Shown here piece after piece: positions 6,478 to 7,789 of a stretch of DNA of 7,789 nt. Source of the stretch: Planctomycetaceae bacterium (GTDB lineage: Bacteria > Planctomycetota > Planctomycetia > Planctomycetales > Planctomycetaceae). The first letter of the stretch is position 1. Each line of letters begins with the position of its first letter. A program made the position numbers and the translations under genes. The stretch spans positions 1 to 7,789 of the forward strand of contig JAGQQT010000179.1 of NCBI GenBank assembly GCA_020426065.1, written 5' to 3'. The notes below the pieces were generated by a model. The model saw nothing but the letters and a program-made list of their open reading frames with translations. It was not told the DNA's origin and searched no databases.

Positions 6478-7082
6478 CGCTCCGCAATATTTCAGCCAAT
6501 ATGAATCACGCGGTCATCGCTTTGCACGCAGGCAGTTCCCTGTTGCTGGTGATCGGCGTCTATCTGTTACACAGCCTCGTTCTGAATCCCATGGAGCAGG
6601 CATCTCAACTGAATCGGGATCAGGCTCTGGCACTGACCGACATGAGTTCCCATTACGAAACGACAGAGCTCCGGTATCAAAAGCTGTGTCAGGAGCTGGA
6701 AACGGTCACTGAAAAACTGGAACAGATGAATGCCCGGCTGGACAGCAAAACTCCTTTTGCAACGGTGCTGTCTGCGCTGGGGAAACTGGAAGATGAGGCA
6801 GGAATCCAGATTCAGGATCTCCGCCCCGGCACAGTGGAACAGCGCGGAGAGTTTCAGGCCAACACCGTCCACCTGGGCCTGAAAGGGGAATTTGCCGCCG
6901 TCTGCAATTTTCTGGCAGGCCTGGACAACGTGGGGCGTTTGAATCGGGTTCGTTCCCTGCAGATCAACCCGGAAAGCAGAGACCAGGACACCTGCCGTGT
7001 CACTCTGATTCTCGAATTTTATTCCATGCGTCCGGATGTTATCGCCAACTCAAAGGGGAGCATGACTCATGCTCAAAATTAA
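6474..7082 (+). CDS. pilO: PilO-like inner-membrane alignment protein
   Basis: Bitopic protein of 202 aa, predicted to heterodimerise with the PilN-like protein; equivalent to PilO or MshJ/GspM. A short N-terminal tail is followed by a transmembrane segment at about 13-35, then a long helix with coiled-coil character (43-92, rich in Leu, Glu and Gln), then a ferredoxin-like domain (about 95-188). The element LKGEFAAVCNFLAGLDNVGR (136-155) followed by VRSLQI matches the PilO pattern of a strand, a helix with F-L-x-x-L spacing, and a following strand. The C-terminus (189-202) looks disordered. ATG 6474 overlaps the PilN-like stop and has GGAGG at 6462-6466, seven bases upstream; a later ATG at 6501 would cut into the tail and is not favoured. 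Its 3' end overlaps the next gene by 14 bases. Confidence 0.77.
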   Translation: MTLRNISANMNHAVIALHAGSSLLLVIGVYLLHSLVLNPMEQASQLNRDQALALTDMSSHYETTELRYQKLCQELETVTEKLEQMNARLDSKTPFATVLSALGKLEDEAGIQIQDLRPGTVEQRGEFQANTVHLGLKGEFAAVCNFLAGLDNVGRLNRVRSLQINPESRDQDTCRVTLILEFYSMRPDVIANSKGSMTHAQN

Positions 7083-7572
7083 TACCGGCAAAAATCAGAT
7101 TTCCAGCTCCAAGGTGCTGCTGATCGTTTTACTTTCAGGAGTGCTCTGGTATGTCTTTCCTCGTGGAGAAGGGGCCCCCACCAATTCTCTGGTTACGGAA
7201 CTGGCTCAGAATGTCATCTCCCAGGCACTCTCACTTCCAGCAGAAAAATCTGCCGCTGGCAACATTGAAGAATGGGGACTCCAGCCCCTCCCGCTCGCAG
7301 AACTGGTAGACACCAATCCGTTCCGGCTCCCGAAATCACCCCAGCCGGAATTGCCTCCCGACAGCCCTGAAGCTGAGAGCACGGAACAGATAACCAGTTC
7401 CGAACCGGAGTTTGATCCCAGTCAGCTGAAGGTTTCGGCCATCATTGCAGATGGTCCCCGCAACATGGCGCTGATCGATTCCGTGCTGTATCGACAGGGA
7501 GATTATCTTCCGAACGGCATGCGGATTGACCTCATCACGCCCTCTTCCATCCGATTGAGCCCCGCTCCCTGA
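7069..7572 (+). CDS. PilP/GspC-like periplasmic linker protein
   Basis: Small membrane-anchored protein (167 aa) occupying the PilP/GspC/MshK position of the operon; such proteins bridge the inner-membrane ring to the secretin. The N-terminus has a basic tail and one hydrophobic segment (about 14-30), with no lipobox cysteine, so it is anchored as in GspC rather than lipidated as in PilP. A helical linker leads to DTNPFRLP (81-88), which recalls the DPF motif of PilP, then a proline/glutamate-rich spacer (89-116), and a C-terminal beta domain of about 45 residues (119-164: LKVSAIIADGPRNMALI followed by a YRQGDYL loop) that fits the homology-region fold of GspC/PilP. ATG 7069 has GGGGAG at 7055-7060, eight bases upstream, and overlaps the PilO-like gene by 14 bases. 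It is the last gene of the operon that can be recognised. Assignment is by architecture and context and is less certain than for its neighbours. Confidence 0.62.
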   Translation: MLKINTGKNQISSSKVLLIVLLSGVLWYVFPRGEGAPTNSLVTELAQNVISQALSLPAEKSAAGNIEEWGLQPLPLAELVDTNPFRLPKSPQPELPPDSPEAESTEQITSSEPEFDPSQLKVSAIIADGPRNMALIDSVLYRQGDYLPNGMRIDLITPSSIRLSPAP

Positions 7573-7653
7573 TTCCACAGGAAAGCAGAACCATTCGTAT
7601 TCAAGCATCCCGCCTCAGGTTTGTATGAGTTCGCAGGTCAGAGGGCTCCCTTC

Positions 7654-7683
7654 TTGCCACAGCAACTCAGAACCCCGTATAAT
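7654..7683 (+). promoter_or_regulatory. Sigma-70-like promoter downstream of the operon
   Basis: TTGCCA at 7654-7659 (five of six bases of the -35 consensus) is separated by 18 bases from a perfect TATAAT at 7678-7683. The expected transcription start is near 7689-7691. Nothing else in the window matches both hexamers this well. It lies in the only substantial intergenic space, pointing towards the window edge. The alternative is chance occurrence inside a minus-strand gene tail. Confidence 0.5.
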
Positions 7684-7686
7684 TCC

Positions 7687-7770
7687 CTGATGAATCGCAT
7701 CGTGCGGGTGGAGCACTGAATAGACCACTTCGAATGGGATGCGGAGGTTTGACTGACGGGAAAGCATCAG
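7687..7770 (+). other. Potential structured RNA element just after the promoter
   Basis: Nested complementary segments are visible: CTGATG (7687-7692) with CATCAG (7765-7770), CGCATC (7696-7701) with GATGCG (7738-7743, extendable by one U-G pair), and GGGTGG (7706-7711) with CCACTT (7725-7730, two G-U pairs). An alternative hairpin pairs GTGC (7702-7705) with GCAC (7713-7716). The second stem partly covers GGAGG at 7743-7747. This could be a 5' leader with regulatory structure or a small RNA. Six-base stems are short, so chance pairing is a real possibility. Confidence 0.25.
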
Positions 7771-7789
7771 AATGAGTGGCGTGGAAGAG

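Larger units (their letters stand above)
7573..7789 (+). other. Non-coding or unresolved 3' region
   Basis: The 217 bases after the operon show no recognisable plus-strand gene and no good intrinsic terminator; AGGGCTCCCT at 7642-7651 is palindromic but has a two-base loop and no U-run. A promoter-like sequence (7654-7683) and possible RNA pairing (7687-7770) are described separately. ATG 7772 opens a frame that runs off the edge after six codons with only a weak purine stretch before it. On the minus strand a frame is open from the edge to a stop at 7615-7617, 57 codons including LSRQSNLRIPFEVVYSVL, which could be the tail of a convergent gene or chance. Confidence 0.5.

Noticed and set aside
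7642..7651. AGGGCTCCCT palindrome as an operon terminator
   Set aside because: The loop would be two bases and there is no following U-run, so it does not meet the pattern of an intrinsic terminator.
7702..7706. GTGCG as the 5' end of a group II intron
   Set aside because: The five-base match is common by chance; no intron domains, reverse transcriptase or 3' boundary can be seen in the 88 bases that remain.
7743..7751. GGAGG followed by TTG at 7749 as the start of a downstream gene
   Set aside because: Only one base separates the site from the TTG, and the frame closes after eight codons at 7773-7775.
1..7789. CRISPR array, tRNA or rRNA genes, insertion sequence or attachment-site repeats
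   Set aside because: No regularly spaced repeats, tRNA-like cloverleaf, ribosomal RNA segment, transposase gene or terminal inverted repeat was seen; the window is almost fully occupied by the operon.

Overview
The window holds a single plus-strand operon for a type IV pilus / type II secretion-like membrane machine, headed by two signalling genes. The layout is: the end of an unknown upstream gene (to about 44), a membrane-anchored PAS sensor histidine kinase (41-1465), a single-domain STAS protein of the anti-sigma-factor-antagonist type (1462-1797), a GspE/PilB-type assembly ATPase with an MshEN-type N-terminus (1794-3548), a GspF/PilC platform protein (3558-4760), and four inner-membrane alignment proteins resembling PilM (4772-5848), PilN (5845-6477), PilO (6474-7082) and a PilP/GspC-like protein (7069-7572). 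The last 217 bases contain no identified gene but carry a promoter-like sequence and potential RNA structure.

All eight genes are packed end to end. Four junctions are 4-base ATGA start/stop overlaps or a similar GTGA overlap (HK start, HK/STAS, STAS/GspE, PilM/PilN, PilN/PilO), one is a 14-base overlap (PilO/PilP-like), and the two real gaps are 9 and 11 bases. I see no promoter or terminator between 1 and 7572, so transcription most likely starts upstream of the window. GGAGAG-type ribosome binding sites recur.

Functionally, the ATPase would power pilin polymerisation from the cytoplasm through the GspF-like platform, while the PilM-N-O-P-like set would form the ring linking platform to envelope. 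Prepilins, prepilin peptidase, secretin and a PilT-type retraction ATPase are not in the window. Two regulatory inputs can be read from the sequence: a phosphorylation/partner-switch input (kinase plus STAS protein) and a likely cyclic-di-GMP input through a tandem 24-residue motif in the ATPase N-terminus.

The organism is a diderm bacterium. Moderate GC content, the hybrid Gsp/Pil gene mix and the general protein style suggest Planctomycetota, but no phylogenetic marker is present, so this is inference only.
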